From: Cyanoderma ruficeps
Lineage: Eukaryota > Chordata > Aves > Passeriformes > Timaliidae
Reading direction: 5' to 3'
DNA: 64,000 nt
NCBI GenBank assembly: GCA_008694505.1
Contig: VZDJ01000046.1
Span: 1,872,648 to 1,936,647 of the forward strand
Under the pieces are notes generated by a model. The model was not told where the DNA came from. It worked only from the letters and a program-made list of their open reading frames with translations, and did not search any database. A program made the translations under genes and the position numbers. How positions within the stretch are numbered: the stretch's first letter is position 1; each line of letters opens with the position of its first letter. Of the stretch, positions 46,906-59,650 are shown piece by piece.

Positions 46906-49708
46906 CAAGCACAGTAGCCTAAAAGTATCCATACTACAGAAAAATAGCATGGACTCAAAGATTCAGGAGAGCACTGGACGTGTTCACTCAGGAAGAGCAT
47001 CTTCCCATTTTCCTAATAAAATAACCACGGAGAATTTTTTGTGTGATTTTGGAGAAAAAGCTTCTTTATTTTCAATCATTACAGGCTCTGATGAACCTTT
47101 CTCAATCTGCAACTTTACACCACGATCTGTCTGAACAATTTATGGGAAAATAATATTTTTATCAAGCAATTTTCAAAGGAATGCATGTGCATATATATAT
47201 TCATATATATTTTCAACCATATCTAGTACATGTTTATTTCTGAGATGAACAAGCTTTTACCATCCCCAATAAAATCACTTTAAATAGGATTTTGAGGATG
47301 GCAACTCTTTACCAGGTGACACAAATCTGAATGGAAAATAAAAGATATAAAGATCTGTCAGTGCAGTAGATGGTTAAAAATCCTTATTTTATGTCATCAT
47401 ATAACTGATAGCATGGCCTAGACAGCACAAAATACCATAATAGTACCCCAATTTCTGTTCTAATATTTCATCTTTAATATATTCTTTTACTCTCAATATA
47501 TTCTTAGACACAGCTAATGGCTTAATCTGAATAAACAGGAAAAAGTGGGACTACTTTCAGGCTACTTGTGAAAATGATGGAAAATAGATTTTTTTAAGTA
47601 AGACTTATTTTGCCAGGTACAGTAAAAAAAGGGGATGAAATGAATTTGGGAGGATGTGTGTAGTTCTGACATGGAAACTTTCCCATTAAAATTCCAGCAA
47701 CTGGTCAAGACAAGGGTTAATCAGCAAAACCTGACTGTCATCTGTACCTGAATCTGTGACTGGTGGTTTATATCAGAAGGGACCCAGCAATGAGGGAGTT
47801 GTTAAGAAAATAATTTGATCCAACACTTTGAGCATTAACAATGGAATTTAGATGTCACTTCCCTGCTCTGTGACAGATTCTCACGTTGATTTGAAGGTTT
47901 GTCACTTAGGTCCAGCTTTTACAGGGATTTAAAGGTAGGAATCAAACCACCAAGACATTTGGGTGGGATTCACTTTACGAAGATCTCAGTATAACGCCTC
48001 AGACAGGAAAACTTACACAGGCAACAAACAATACAAAAAGCTAAATTTCTAGAGGAATATTTAAATTCTGGGAGGTGGCACAAAGAGGGCTGATTCCTAG
48101 GGACTCCAAGGCATCCCGGAGCTGATGGATCTGATAATAAAACCTGTCCCCTTCTGAAATTGCACCAGATTTTTATGTTTAAGCATCTAAATAATACCTC
48201 AAACTGCCACTTAAGGGTTAAGGATCTAAATATTTCTAAAGATTTTAGGATTTTTTTTTTTTCAATTGGGCAAGCACAGGGCTACAGCACAGCTCGAGAT
48301 GCCACTTTTTATAGGGTGGACTGATGAACTCCTGGCATCATTTCACTTCTGCAACATGAAGAATGTGCCTCGATGTGCGGATGTGCAGAGGATGCTATTT
48401 AATTTGAAAAAATAATGTAAAATCGTTGTGGTCAGAGGCTTGATATAATAATCATGCTTTGATTCAGTTGTAGCAGATTGCCTCTTCAGCCCTTCCCCTT
48501 AAAATGTTTTTCAGCTTGGAGGGAAAAAAGGTCAGAAAGGATTGGCCATTTTATATATTCCTTTTTCACTAATAAACAAGAAAAACAAAGCAACAAAAGC
48601 CTCTAAGGAGCTCTCTAACTTCCCTCACAGAACACCAAATTGCTAGGGTTGACTTATTTTCCCCGAGCTCCACAGTTAATTTTCTTTTCAACATTTTTAA
48701 CAATTCACTACTCAAGGTTTGGTTTGTGGTTTTTGTTTTTTGTTTTTTTTTTTCTGTAAATAATAATAAAGAAGAAACAGGCTTTTCTTCCAGATTTTAT
48801 ATTCACCACCTCTGAAAAAGCCAAAGGAATCAGCAAAGAACAAAATAATCTGTTCAATTCATAGGATGATGAAGAGCTGAATAGTCTTTTCCCCCTCTAT
48901 CATACATTAACCAATGTCAGGGTATCCTGATGCTCTCCACTATCACAAAAAAACTGGAAATAAAATCCTCCACTGCTCTCTGAAAGTTACAGTAATCCCC
49001 TGTTAATATCAATAGTCTCAGTTTGTTAGTGGCAGGCTGCTTTAAAATGAGATTTACAGAAAGCAATTTGTTCACAGAATTGCTGAATATTTGACAGCAA
49101 ATACCCAGGTTGTTTTCCTAGGCTGATAAATTCCTCCTGTCTATGTGACTCTGGGTACTTTCACCTACTCACAACCACTTCCTACAACACTGCTGTGGAG
49201 GCATAAATTAGTTTTTCCCCCCCTCTCATTTCAATATTTCATCTGAGGAGCTATGCCAGCTCCTAAGAGAGATGTTATTGGTTTTTCCAGGATTCCTCTG
49301 AGGATGGTTGAACGACCCGGCCATGGTTATTCCCATGTTCATCCCATTTGGCTCAAGGAGAGCTTTGCAATCCCCCTCCCCGGGTATAAATTATTCAGGG
49401 TTTCTTTATTGCGTCATAAGGTTGATGTGAGAGCAGCAGTTGGTGTAGATCAGCTGCACTCGGTTTGTTCAGAGCTGTATTAAAGACAATATTTCAGTGA
49501 TAAACCATCTCAGGACTTCCACAGCATCACCTCTACTCTCCATCAGTAGCAACAAATGCAAAGCTCCATAATTAGTGTTATGGGGGAATTTTGGAGATGC
49601 AGGATTTAATTACCTGCACTAAATTTAGATGGAAAATCAGGTTAATTACCCTATTTCAAGGTGCCGTGGGGAATAAAATGCAAATGATGGCTAAAAACCA
49701 CTGAGTGG
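46906..49708. other. Unique AT-rich sequence, no gene recognised
   Basis: No gene or interspersed repeat recognised in 2.8 kb. Short (TA)n near 47191-47214 and a T-rich/GT stretch near 48718-48755. Confidence 0.55.
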
Positions 49709-50286
49709 TGTCATGTTTTATCTTCTTTTTACCAGGGTCAGGATTAAATGCTCGAGACAGTATTTCTTCTTTGGACCCAGATGTTTATTAGTTTTTATCC
49801 ACATTACAGTCTCACAAGCCATGAGTTCTACACCACTACAAGCTAACAAACTAAAAATGGCCCCTCTCTCTCTCTACAAGGCCTTTTAAGGATAAACTGT
49901 CCAATTAAGAAATGACACCTAAATTATTTTTACTTTTAACCCAATAACCAACCACGCAATGGTCTGCAATGTGGATTTTTCTATCCAATTACAAAACACC
50001 ACCCAGAGCCATGAAGAAGAAAGTGAAAAAGGAGGACTCAGCCTCTGCCCTAAAACCTCCATCTTGTTTTATATATATATATTACTGTATTCTAAACCCT
50101 TAAACTCTAAGTTTTCCACCCTGTGATATCACACAATTCTATCCAAACTCCACACCCACAATCCCAGTGCTGTCACTCAATTTTGGAAGCCTTTTCCAAA
50201 CCCTCAGGTCAAATGCAGGGTTTGCTTGGGGGTCAGTGCCTGTCAGCACAGAAAGTCTGGAATTCTCAGTGCCCAGAATTCCAACA
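49709..50286 (-). mobile_element. Solo LTR (family E, copy 2), perfect 6-bp target duplication
   Basis: A 578-bp element bounded by TG (49709) and CA (50286). It is flanked on both sides by GAGTGG (49703-49708 and 50287-50292). On minus it begins TGTTGGAATTCTGGGC and has a TATA-rich patch (tatatatataaaac near 50085), 'taaaaggccttgtag', and a poly(A) signal ctaataaac near 49790. A 6-bp duplication fits ERVK-type retroviruses. It is a solo LTR, left by recombination between the two LTRs of a provirus. A diverged relative lies at 22210-22781. Confidence 0.9.
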
Positions 50287-50963
50287 GAGTGGTAACTGAA
50301 AAATAAAGTCTTGTGAGAAGTTCAGTGATGTTTCATGGCCAGGTGCTGAGTTCACATCCTTTGTGAAGGTCATTCCAGCTCCATTGTAAGCTTTCACCTC
50401 CTGCTGGGGAAAGAGTTTATTTGTATGGATATTTGATATTAATTTTAGAACAATTCAGCCCAGTGAGGTACCAAAATCGACGTGGAAGCTCACTAGTGAA
50501 AAACTTCATGGGCAAATCAAGCTGTTTCTCCTCCCTATAATTTTATTTTCTTTTCCAGCAATAAGTCTGAAGCTTCACTTATTTGGCCCGAGTTACACCT
50601 TGGTGCTGGATTAATTCTGCTTCACATAAATCTTAAAAACTTAAAATCTTGATCCCACCTGATATCTGAGTTAATGTGTAGAAGAATTGTTAACTTCCCA
50701 TCTATTTGTGGGTTTGGCACCATCATCTGCTGAATGTGGGTCCTGTAAAGGCTGCAGATGGATTTTCTGAAAGCATAAATTATCTGAGACTTGGGGTTTA
50801 GTAAAATCTTCTTGAAGTTTTTAAAAGCTGCTGCCATCAATGTGTGCCCTGCCCTGGAGCAAAGAGGTCCTGTGGCCACAGGCAGGATTCCACCTCACTG
50901 GGATGTCCTGGAGAGATAAAGTCAAAAGACAACAAGAAGGGATAAAAGCAGTCAGTAAAAATT
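50287..50963. other. Unique sequence, no gene recognised
   Basis: No gene or repeat recognised. Confidence 0.55.
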
Positions 50964-51358
50964 GAAAAAAACCCCAAACAAATGCCACAAAATTAAAAAT
51001 TAAATTAAAAAACAACAAGAAAACAAACAAACAAAAAAGCCCCAACCCCAAAAAAACCACCAAAAGCAAACCACAATGAAAAACCCCTAACAACCAAAAG
51101 CCCCCAAACAAAACAAAAATACATTAAAAAAACCCCAAAAAAACTCCAAACCAAAAGCACACGACAAAAAACCCCAACTACAAAATCCTAAAAAACAAAA
51201 CAAAAGAAACACAAACAAAAGACCCCAAATCAAAACCAAAGAAACAAGCAAACCCCCGCCAGAAAAACCCCCAAACCCACAAATTTTCCTGCCTGTTGAC
51301 CAACAAGTAAAACAGTAAGGAAAAAAACCAAGCAAAAAGTGCCCAACAAAAAAAACCA
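50964..51358. repeat. CA-rich low-complexity tract, about 395 bp
   Basis: A and C dominate the plus strand (aaaaccaccaaaagcaaacc-like), with rare T and G. It is the longest such tract in the window. Minus-strand F/G/L/W-rich open frames of 96-104 codons across it are artefacts of this composition. Confidence 0.95.
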
Positions 51359-52886
51359 AATTATGTTTCTGACTTATTATTTCTCTCCTATTGTTTGCCA
51401 ATGCACAATGTATTCCTACAGCATGGCAAAATTACCACAGCAGGGAACACACTTTTTCTACAGGAAACAAAAGAAAAAAAATGACATTTTGAAGTTACAG
51501 AGAGAGAAATCCACAAAATATTTTTTTTTTTAATTTGCATGTCAGTGTCCATGAAATTGAGCTGATGGAAATCCCACAGCTTCATAAACTTGCTGTAAAG
51601 CAAGTTTAAAGACATGAGCACAAGAGTTAAATTAAAACCCAGTCCTATGGAATAGTGATTAAGAAAATTAATTAGGAAGGGAGACTCCCATTATGTGCCC
51701 TTTTATATTTATAAATCATAAAAGGGAGCACTAAGAGCGGCACTAATCCAGATTATTTAAAGGCTGAGGGACGCTCTTCCATGCAGAAAACTGTGGTGTC
51801 GTGGTGATTAATAATGTGAAATGTGAGAAATGAGCCCTTCACCGCTCAGTTGTCTTTAGAGCCAGGTATTTACCCAGCAGCAGACACTTCTAGGCTGCCA
51901 CAAATCTTGAGTAGCAGCAGAGGAGACGTTTAAGGAAGTGATTGATGAGTTTGGAAGTGTCGAGTGGTGCCCAACGCTTGCAGCCTCTTGTGCACACTGC
52001 TCCAGATAAAAGGGGGAAAAAATGAGGGGGAAAAAGAAGTAATTTTGAAGTTGCAAATACATTTTATTTATTTTGCTCGCTCACTTTTTCCCATTGAGAT
52101 TTTATTAGTTAATTTAAAAGGATGGATGGATCTCTGAAATGATCAAAGAACTGGAATATCCTGTAGAAGAGCTGATCTGTGTATGATGAAAATAAGGATC
52201 CGTGTGAATATGAGACCATTCTTATGCTGTGCAAACACAGCCCTATTAGAAGACTCTACAGTGTCACCAGCAATGGATTTGGAAATTGCACATTCTGAAA
52301 TTATGATGACAAAAGGGAGCTCACTTTTCAAAAGAGATTGCCTTGATTATGCTTAAATTAAATTACTTCAAATTACCTCATCATATCTACCTGTAGCTAA
52401 ACACAAGGTATAAAAAGATTTTTCTCTTTTTAGAACCTGGATTGTTGAAAATGAAAAGGAAAAATTATTACTTGCCTTGAATCTTCCTCCTGCTTTTTCT
52501 TTTTTTAATTTGTATTTTTCCCAAAAGATCATTAGGTGCTTGGCACCAGCGCAGGCGTATGAATACATCTCCCAGTAATAGCTTTTACAAATCTGACGAC
52601 ACATTTCAGTAGAGAAAGCTTTCCTCTTAACTGTAATAACTCGTGTTAGCAGCCTCAGTGAAGGAGTGGAGATGGTGTTAAAAATTATAATCAATGACTG
52701 AAAGGAGAGCTACAAATTACTCTGCCACATTAGAGGAAAATCGAAACTCAAACAGCGAACCTTCCATGATAACGGGTGTATAAACAGGGAAAGAAAAACA
52801 GGGATTTAGGCTGGCCCTGTCCATCCTGCAAAGGCATCCCACCAAGGAGAGCAAATAAGAAATACATGATGGGAAGATAAGACCTT
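51359..52886. other. Unique sequence, no gene recognised
   Basis: No gene recognised. It contains the hairpin at 51698-51726 listed separately and short A/T runs. Confidence 0.55.
51698..51726. repeat. 9-bp perfect inverted repeat (CCCTTTTAT / ATAAAAGGG)
   Basis: Arms 51698-51706 and 51718-51726 are perfect reverse complements around an 11-nt A/T-rich loop. The arms are related to CArG-like A/T cores bordered by C and G. It may be a protein-binding palindrome or chance in AT-rich DNA. Confidence 0.55.
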
Positions 52887-52892
52887 AATCCC

Positions 52893-53373
52893 TGTAGCAG
52901 ATTTTCTGAGAGAAAGAGGGCACGATCTGTATTTAGAATAAGACTAATAAGAACTACCCAGCTGAGGCCTACTTGGCTGAGGCCTGACCCTGAGGCTTGG
53001 CCTTGAAGCCTTGAGGCCTTGAAGCCTGTTGCGCAGTTAAAATTACTTGTGGTGCAGCAGAAATTAGATGTTAAGGTATTAAAGCGAGATAGTGGGTTTT
53101 CTAGAGGTCACCGAGTGCAATTATTAGTGGTCACGCTTTAGCCACCCTACGAATAAGTTAAACAGTGTGTGTTTGCATTTTTCTCTGTGCTGTGTGCCAA
53201 TGAAAGTGTTGCCGTAATTGTAAACTATATAGAAGTGAATATAACCTGCCATTTTAGGCAGAATAAACGGAGAACGTGTGATTAACCACGTGTGATTAAC
53301 CACGTGTGATTGGCTGGATCTGTGTTGCTCCCGTCTCAACCTCTCATCATTTTTGGGAGTTTCCCTGACAACA
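52893..53373 (+). mobile_element. Solo LTR (family B, copy 2), perfect 6-bp target duplication
   Basis: Starts TGTAGCAG (52893) and ends CAACA (53373). It is flanked by AATCCC at 52887-52892 and 53374-53379, a perfect 6-bp duplication. It shares its length and order with 11647-12073. It has a TATA-like tgaatataacc, the poly(A) signal gaataaacgg, and three tandem acgtgtgattaacc-type units near 53274-53312 where copy 1 has two. Several of these contain CACGTG. The gaggc/cttgaggccttgaag segment is also repetitive. No internal viral region. Confidence 0.92.
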
Positions 53374-53379
53374 AATCCC

Positions 53380-55057
53380 ATCTTAAAAGAAAAAGGCTTT
53401 TGGAATTTGACAGGGTGGCCAATGGTCAGACCACTGAGGTTCAAGACTTTCATACCCAGAGCCCACAGAACGTGGACCATGTCTGTAAACATCTCCCAAA
53501 GGTGCACATCTGCCAAGCACGCTGCAGGGAGGAGGTTATGAAAGGAGAACCCAAAGTTTACCCAAATTGTTCTTCATGAACTCCCTGTAATTCAGATATC
53601 TTGCACTCCTCTAGAAGGCTTTATTAGCTAATTCTTTTTAAAAACCTTGTGCCTTGTTGCATACCCCCACCTGTTACATCCCTTGGCCTCTGTTCAGGAT
53701 CTGGATGAATTATGTGATGTCTTCTTTGACCCAAATACCCCTTCAGGGTTTGGATGCCGTCCTTATTATGCAGTTGCACACCAAGAATATCCTGGGGAAG
53801 ATTTATTTAGGACTACTTTCCCCTTCAGCCAGTAGCCCCCACAAACAGCTACCCAGGCAGCCCTTGAAACTCAGAATAAAGGACACCAGGCAGGCTTTGC
53901 CCCCCTGGTGAAGCACTGGGGAGCTGCTCGCTGCAGATGCTCCAGTCTTGTATCATTATTTTCTTGAAAGTGAAATGTTCATGTCTCTCCAGGCACCCTG
54001 GAGTCTTTCTTAAGACATCTGCCTTTTAGATAAGAGAAAAATGAGATTATTTCAATTCTGCATGCAAAGCTCCAAGAAACAGTTTAGAAGCAGAAGAGCA
54101 TAAATAAAAGATTATTAAAACTTATAAAAATCTGCATAAATAAAATTCATCCACTGAGCAATGGGCTTGGCTTTAACCCAGAGGATCAGCCTCACTTTTC
54201 ATGCAGAGGAGAAAAAGGCTGACAGAAAGTTTTTTCAGCTCACCTAATTGATGTCTGGTCTTCAAGCAACACCCTCACCCCTGCCTTGATTGAATAAATC
54301 ATGATCCAAGGCCACAGCTGTCATTATATGTCCATTTACACAAGAATTCAATATCTAGAGAATTCCTGGTCATATTGTAAACCTCCAGCAAATGTCTTAC
54401 ATTTATTCTGTTTGCAATTATCTAAATTGTAATTATGTAAGCATCTCTAATAATAAATGAATCAGCCAGAACAGTGACCAAGGCACCACACAACAAATAT
54501 GTCAAGTGTGACCCCTCTGCGTGGAAGAGTTTGGCCCAAATCAATTTATCCTCCCCAATAATTCCCAGATATAGTGTAGAAGTTGGCACAGGCAAAGGAG
54601 CAATCCCTGTTATCCGTGCAGGCACTTGATCCCATTTTGAAAGCTAAGAGATTTTCATGGATCAGAGTGAGCAAATGCTCTCTGGCCCATCTCAATTATT
54701 TATATGGTTTTAGCCTGTGGAGCCTCAGAAGTGCTAATTGTTATCCACGGACTGGACGGAGCCATCAAACAGGGCAGCAGCAAACAAAGGCTGCTTCTGC
54801 CTAGAACAGAGATGGGCAGAGCTCTGGCTTTGGCTGGAGAAATCACAAATCCATGGGAGTGTTATATTTCTCACAGGCTAAGAGGGAAGAGTTTATCTCT
54901 GGAAAACCATGTACAATAAAAGCTTTACTAAAAATCATTTGTTGTGTGAACATAGGAAGAAGACTCATAGAGAAGGCTTGGGTTTGGATGCTTGCAGCAC
55001 AGACAATCCCAGGCAGAATAATTAACTGGGAATTACAGCAGTTTGGGGGTGAATGGC
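53380..55057. other. Unique sequence, no gene recognised
   Basis: No gene or repeat recognised. Frames at 53647-53911 are open but carry no domain. Confidence 0.55.
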
Positions 55058-55695
55058 TGTCTTGGTATGGAAAAACAGGTGTCTGCTAAAGAAGGCAGGA
55101 GCTTCCCTTGAAATGGAGAATGTAAACCCCCTCCCTCCTAATTATTATAATTTTGAAATTAAGGGTCTCTCAGACAAAGATATGGGAATAGGAATAACAG
55201 TTCTTTACTAGGAATGTTAAAATAAAAATGCAGTAGTACAAAAAAACCACTGACAGAGTCAGAGCACAGCCTGACACCCTGTTGGTCAGGGTGTTGGTGT
55301 CAGTCCAGTCAAGTCCTCCTGCAGTGACAGATGTGGTTCTGTTGGGGCAGAGATGATCCTGTAGAAGGGTGGAGTTTTCCTCTGAAGGTCCAGTGGTGCT
55401 GAGATGGGTCTGGTCTTCCTCTGGGAATCCAGTGCAAACAGGCTGTGCTGGTGTTCTGAATCCCAGGTTTGATCCAGGTAGGAATGCTGGGCTCCTCCCC
55501 CTGGGTGGAGTATCTCCCAATGGGATGATGGAATTGTATCAGCCCTGCAGTGAGCCTGGATGGCCCATGAACAGCAGATATCCCCTGGAGGGAGGACGGG
55601 TCCTGGAAGAGATAAAGAACACTTCCTCACCTGGTTTTAGAAGGTGGTAATAGAACACAAACTTTTGGTTCCATCCTGCATTGCAAACCAGGAAA
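55058..55695 (-). mobile_element. LTR (family D, copy 2), probable ERVL type
   Basis: The 638-bp element starts TGTCTTGG (55058) and ends near CAGGAAA (55695, where the expected CA end has decayed). It is flanked by ATGGC (55053-55057) and ATGTC (55696-55700), a 5-bp duplication with one mismatch. It aligns over its whole length with 39208-39862, differing by a 20-25 bp loss in the A/C-rich segment and scattered substitutions. Both copies are minus and each has its own flanks, so they are separate insertions, not the two LTRs of one provirus. Confidence 0.82.
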
Positions 55696-55717
55696 ATGTC
55701 CCTCTCTGTGTAGCTCT

Positions 55718-55990
55718 AAGAATCACAAAGTGGTTTGGGCTGGGAGGATTTTAAAACTGATGTTTTATTCCACTCACTGCCATGTGCACGGACACCTTAC
55801 ACTATCCCAGGCTGCTCCAAGCCCTGTCCAACCTGGCCTTGGACACTTCCAGGGATCCAGGGGCAGCCACAATTTCTCTGGGCACCCTGTGTCAGGGCCT
55901 CCCCACCTTTACAGCCAAGAATTTCTTCCCATTATCCCATCTAACCCCACGCTGTCAGTTTAAAGCCATTTCTCCTTGTCCTACTCCATC
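55718..55990 (-). mobile_element. CR1 LINE 3' end, antisense
   Basis: Antisense copy with 'agaatcacaaagtggtttgg', 'cactatcccaggctgctcc', 'cttggacacttccagggatcc' and 'gtttaaagccatttctcc'. It begins 22 bp to the right of the LTR above. The copy is well preserved. Confidence 0.94.
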
Positions 55991-58900
55991 AATTATTTAC
56001 CTCAGTTTGGGGATGAATGACTCTGTCGGGCTCTCAGGAGTCACAGGATGCCCTGAAGCGCTTCCACAGATCAAAGAAACTTGTTCCCGGCACCACTTGC
56101 AAATCCTGACTACTTAATCCAAGCCCAGAGGCCAAGGGTGTCAGCTCTGAAGAGCTGATGCATCCCTCACCATTTTATGTGTCACACACAAAAGGAAGGC
56201 CCAGAGTTGTTAACAAAAATAAAAGATCAGAATTTGTTGTGTACCACATCTAAAAATGGATGTGGTTTTTGGCTTCTCAACAGCCCAATGCCTCCAGTGC
56301 AATCTGGTGATTCATTGGTGTGGTCAAAAGTGATGGGCTCATTTATTACTAGATGGTGATTTACTGGAGTTCCTATTATTGTCCTAATTCTCCCACTGAA
56401 GACACTGATGTCATCACTAACTTCCCCCTCATAAATCAAAAATCAGAAGGCTTTTTATATCGTCTACTTTTACTTCCTGTGGAGCATAGTCCAGGGATTT
56501 CTCTGACTGGTTCTCCAACACATTTCTACTCAAAAATTTATAAAAAGCATTCTGTACCAGTATCCTTCATTTAGGTACTTTTATTTTTGATTAATTGCTC
56601 ACAGTTTGTTTTAAAACAGTTTAGACTGTGGGAATCTCTTGGAATTCAGATGAAAATAAATTTTGGGGTTGTTTTTCCCTGAGGGTAGAATATCAAAATT
56701 AATATATCAACCTGCTGCCATCTGTGTGAGTCTTTTTGATTTAATATTAAGTGGGTTTTGTTCATATTTTTTATATTAAGTCATCCTTTGTTCATTATTT
56801 TTATATTGCATATACATTGCAACCATGTTTTCATCTTCAATCACCAGGAAACCTAACATTTAATATTTACATGAGGTTATAAATTATTTTACAACTATTT
56901 TGTTGTCAGCACAAATTTGTCTTGTACATCCCACAAAGGAATTATTTAATATTTGTCTCGCAGATGTCACTGAAGTCTGTATTAAAAACTAAACAAATCC
57001 CCAAATTTGAATTTCTCCTCAGAGAACGTGCAGCAGGAAATGTTGTTTGATGTAATGCAAAAAACATTAGAGATTGCAGGCTGAGTCACTTCTTGGATAT
57101 AAAACATTCTCCTTCTCTTTCTGGGTGTCCAGGGTTTGATTTTTTTTAACATAATTTGAAAAGCTTAAGGCTGTAATAAACAGTTTACAAAATTATATCC
57201 TCTCAGATTCCAAGATGGGAATTTGTGACAATACATTCAACCTGCAGATATCCCTGCAAGTGAAAACAGCAGCTACAACAGGTGAGTGGATCATGGAAAA
57301 GAGAAAAATAACAAGAGGGTTGGGGTTTTTTCCCCTTACTTTCACTGATTCTCAGTATTTAACTTTTTTTATTTTTTTCCCCTTAATCCACAAAGGAGAT
57401 TTCAAGCTTGGGAGCTGTCAGAAGTGCTGTCATGTTCTGTAGGAAACAATAACAGGCAGAACATAGAGACAATGGCTATTAGCTTTCGTCTAAATCCTTC
57501 CAGTGAAATAATTGGGATCAGGATACATTTCCAAACATTCTCGCTGAACTCTTTACCAGCACATTTTCCCCTCATTGTTCAAAGATGACAAATGGAAAAG
57601 TAGAATAGGAAAGAGGTCAGTGGAGATCATCCAAGCCTGGGGTATTTTATACCTGTTGCTCGTCAGATGTCTCCCATTTCTATGTCTGTATTACACTATA
57701 ATTCAATTTTGATGAGGATTTTCTTTGATACATTTGCTTGATCCAAGAATAAAAAAAATCAAGGATTTGCTTATGCTTAGAATTTTTATCTCTTCTCTAC
57801 ATTTGAAGCTGAACATTAACTAAAAATCACCCGGACTTGTATATTGTAATAAATTGGGATTTCAATATTTGGAGCTACTTTTTAAGCCATGTTTAATCCA
57901 GTTATTACACAGTGAAGGAGTTTAGCGTCATGGTCTGATTAAAATCTAGTTTTGGCTTCTCAAAATTTCTGCTCTTACTACTACTACTCAGAAGAAATTT
58001 TTTTAGCCTTGAAAATAGAACCAAATTTTACTCTCCAAGCAGTGGGACCATGATCCCAGGTGGAAAACCCAGCTGAACCTCCTTCTGCTCCCTCACTCAT
58101 TCAGGCATTAATTCACCACCCTATCAGACAGCAAACATGAAATAAATAACTGGTATTTTGAAGACAGAAGCTTGCAAAGTCTCTCAGAAAAATTCCCACC
58201 TACTTTGGAATGTCCTTGATTTGTTTTGTTTCTTCATCACAGCGGCGTAACTGAGATATTTAAAAATCATCTGTTCCTTTGGTTATTTCCACCCCCACTC
58301 TACCCACAAACAGGTTTAGATGCATTTTATTATCTTTGAAAATCTCAGCCAGGAAGACCAACTAAGAATAACAATGTAAGCCAGGGACAGGCAGCTGTTA
58401 ATGCTGATAAGAGCCAGGAGGATTGATAACTGTCATCAAAGAGTAACTAAGCAAAGGAGAAAAAAATCAGTGGATCTAAGCAACTTTCCAAAGAAATCTT
58501 GCTTTAAAATGTGGTGAGAAATTAGGGTGGGGCAATAACCTTGCTGCTGAATGTACTCTTGCCTCTAAAGATGTATGAATGAAAGACCAGTTGGTAATTC
58601 AGCCTCTTAAAACTGAGATTTTAAACTATTCCTGCCGAGATTTTAAAAGATAAATAAATATTCCTTCTATGTTGAACTTTGTGCTATTCAAATAAAATTC
58701 TGTTTGAAGGGCTGGAACTCCTAAATAACCATGGGTTATAGGGATGATCCCAAAGGGTCTGAGATTTTTCTTAATTAATAAAATATGCATTTTTTACTTT
58801 TTGCTTCTTTTATTTTGTCTTAGTAGAAGCAAAACAAAACAAAACAAAAAACAAGAAAAAAGCAACCAACCAAACAAAAAAAACCCCACCAAACTTGCAA

Positions 58901-59542
58901 TGACAATATTTTGCTTCTTTTCTGAAGTAAATCCATTGCTGTCAAATCTTTACCCAGCTTTGGGTTGCTTTTTGTGAAAGTTGTTACTGCAACTGATTGC
59001 ATTATATTATCTTTCACTTCATAGCTTCAGTGCAGGAGAGAACACAGATGTTGGCATTCTTGACACTGAAAATGGAGCTTTTAAAAACAATCAGTCTAAA
59101 ATTCGTTCCTCTTAGTGAAGTAGATTTGTGGTGCCTCGCGTTTTTGCTTCCATAGCTGCACTCCAAGTCCATAAAATAGTTTATTCCAAAATAACATTTT
59201 AAAAAATACAGATATGTTTGGAAAAGTGTTTTTATAAGTGCTTTTTCAGGTGAGATTTTTTAAAATAGCACAGAAACGTGTTCTACATTGGCATTTCAGC
59301 TTCCCCAGGTGTTTTGTCTTCTGGCTCTCCCAATATCTGAGTAGTGAATGCATGAAGGTTCTACCCCCTTATTCTGAGTTAAGGTCAGAATTATTCCGAC
59401 TTCAGTGACCCTGAACAACTGAATTTGGTCCTTAATGAGAAAATCCATTTAAAATAGTTTTCTAAATCAGACGTGTGTTCTGAGTGGCACCGCTGTGTAT
59501 CTTCACAGGCAGGTTTTCAATTAAATCATCCTGAAGGACCTT
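55991..59542. other. Unique AT-rich sequence, no gene recognised
   Basis: No gene or interspersed repeat recognised over 3.5 kb. A short CA tract (58829-58892, aaaacaaaacaaaacaaaaa-like) lies near the end. Confidence 0.55.
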
Positions 59543-59650
59543 CCACAGTATCCCAGAGTGGCTGGGTCTGGAAGGAACCTCTGGAGATCACCCAGTCCAA
59601 CCTTCCTGCTAACACCTGGAGCAGTCTGCACAGGATCCCCTCCCTATGGG
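59543..59650 (-). mobile_element. CR1 LINE 3' end, antisense, older subfamily
   Basis: 'cacagtatcccagagtggct' then 'gtctggaaggaacctctgg' and 'agatcacccagtccaacc' mark an antisense CR1. The 'cctctggagatcacccagtcc' wording belongs to an older avian CR1 lineage. It appears truncated at the LTR to its right. Confidence 0.8.

Noticed and set aside
51087..51401. Minus-strand frames of about 100 codons, rich in F, L and G
   Set aside because: Same composition artefact of the 51-kb CA tract.
39208..55695. A 16-kb provirus bounded by the two family D LTRs
   Set aside because: Each LTR has its own short flanking duplication, and the DNA between is unique with other insertions and no viral frames.
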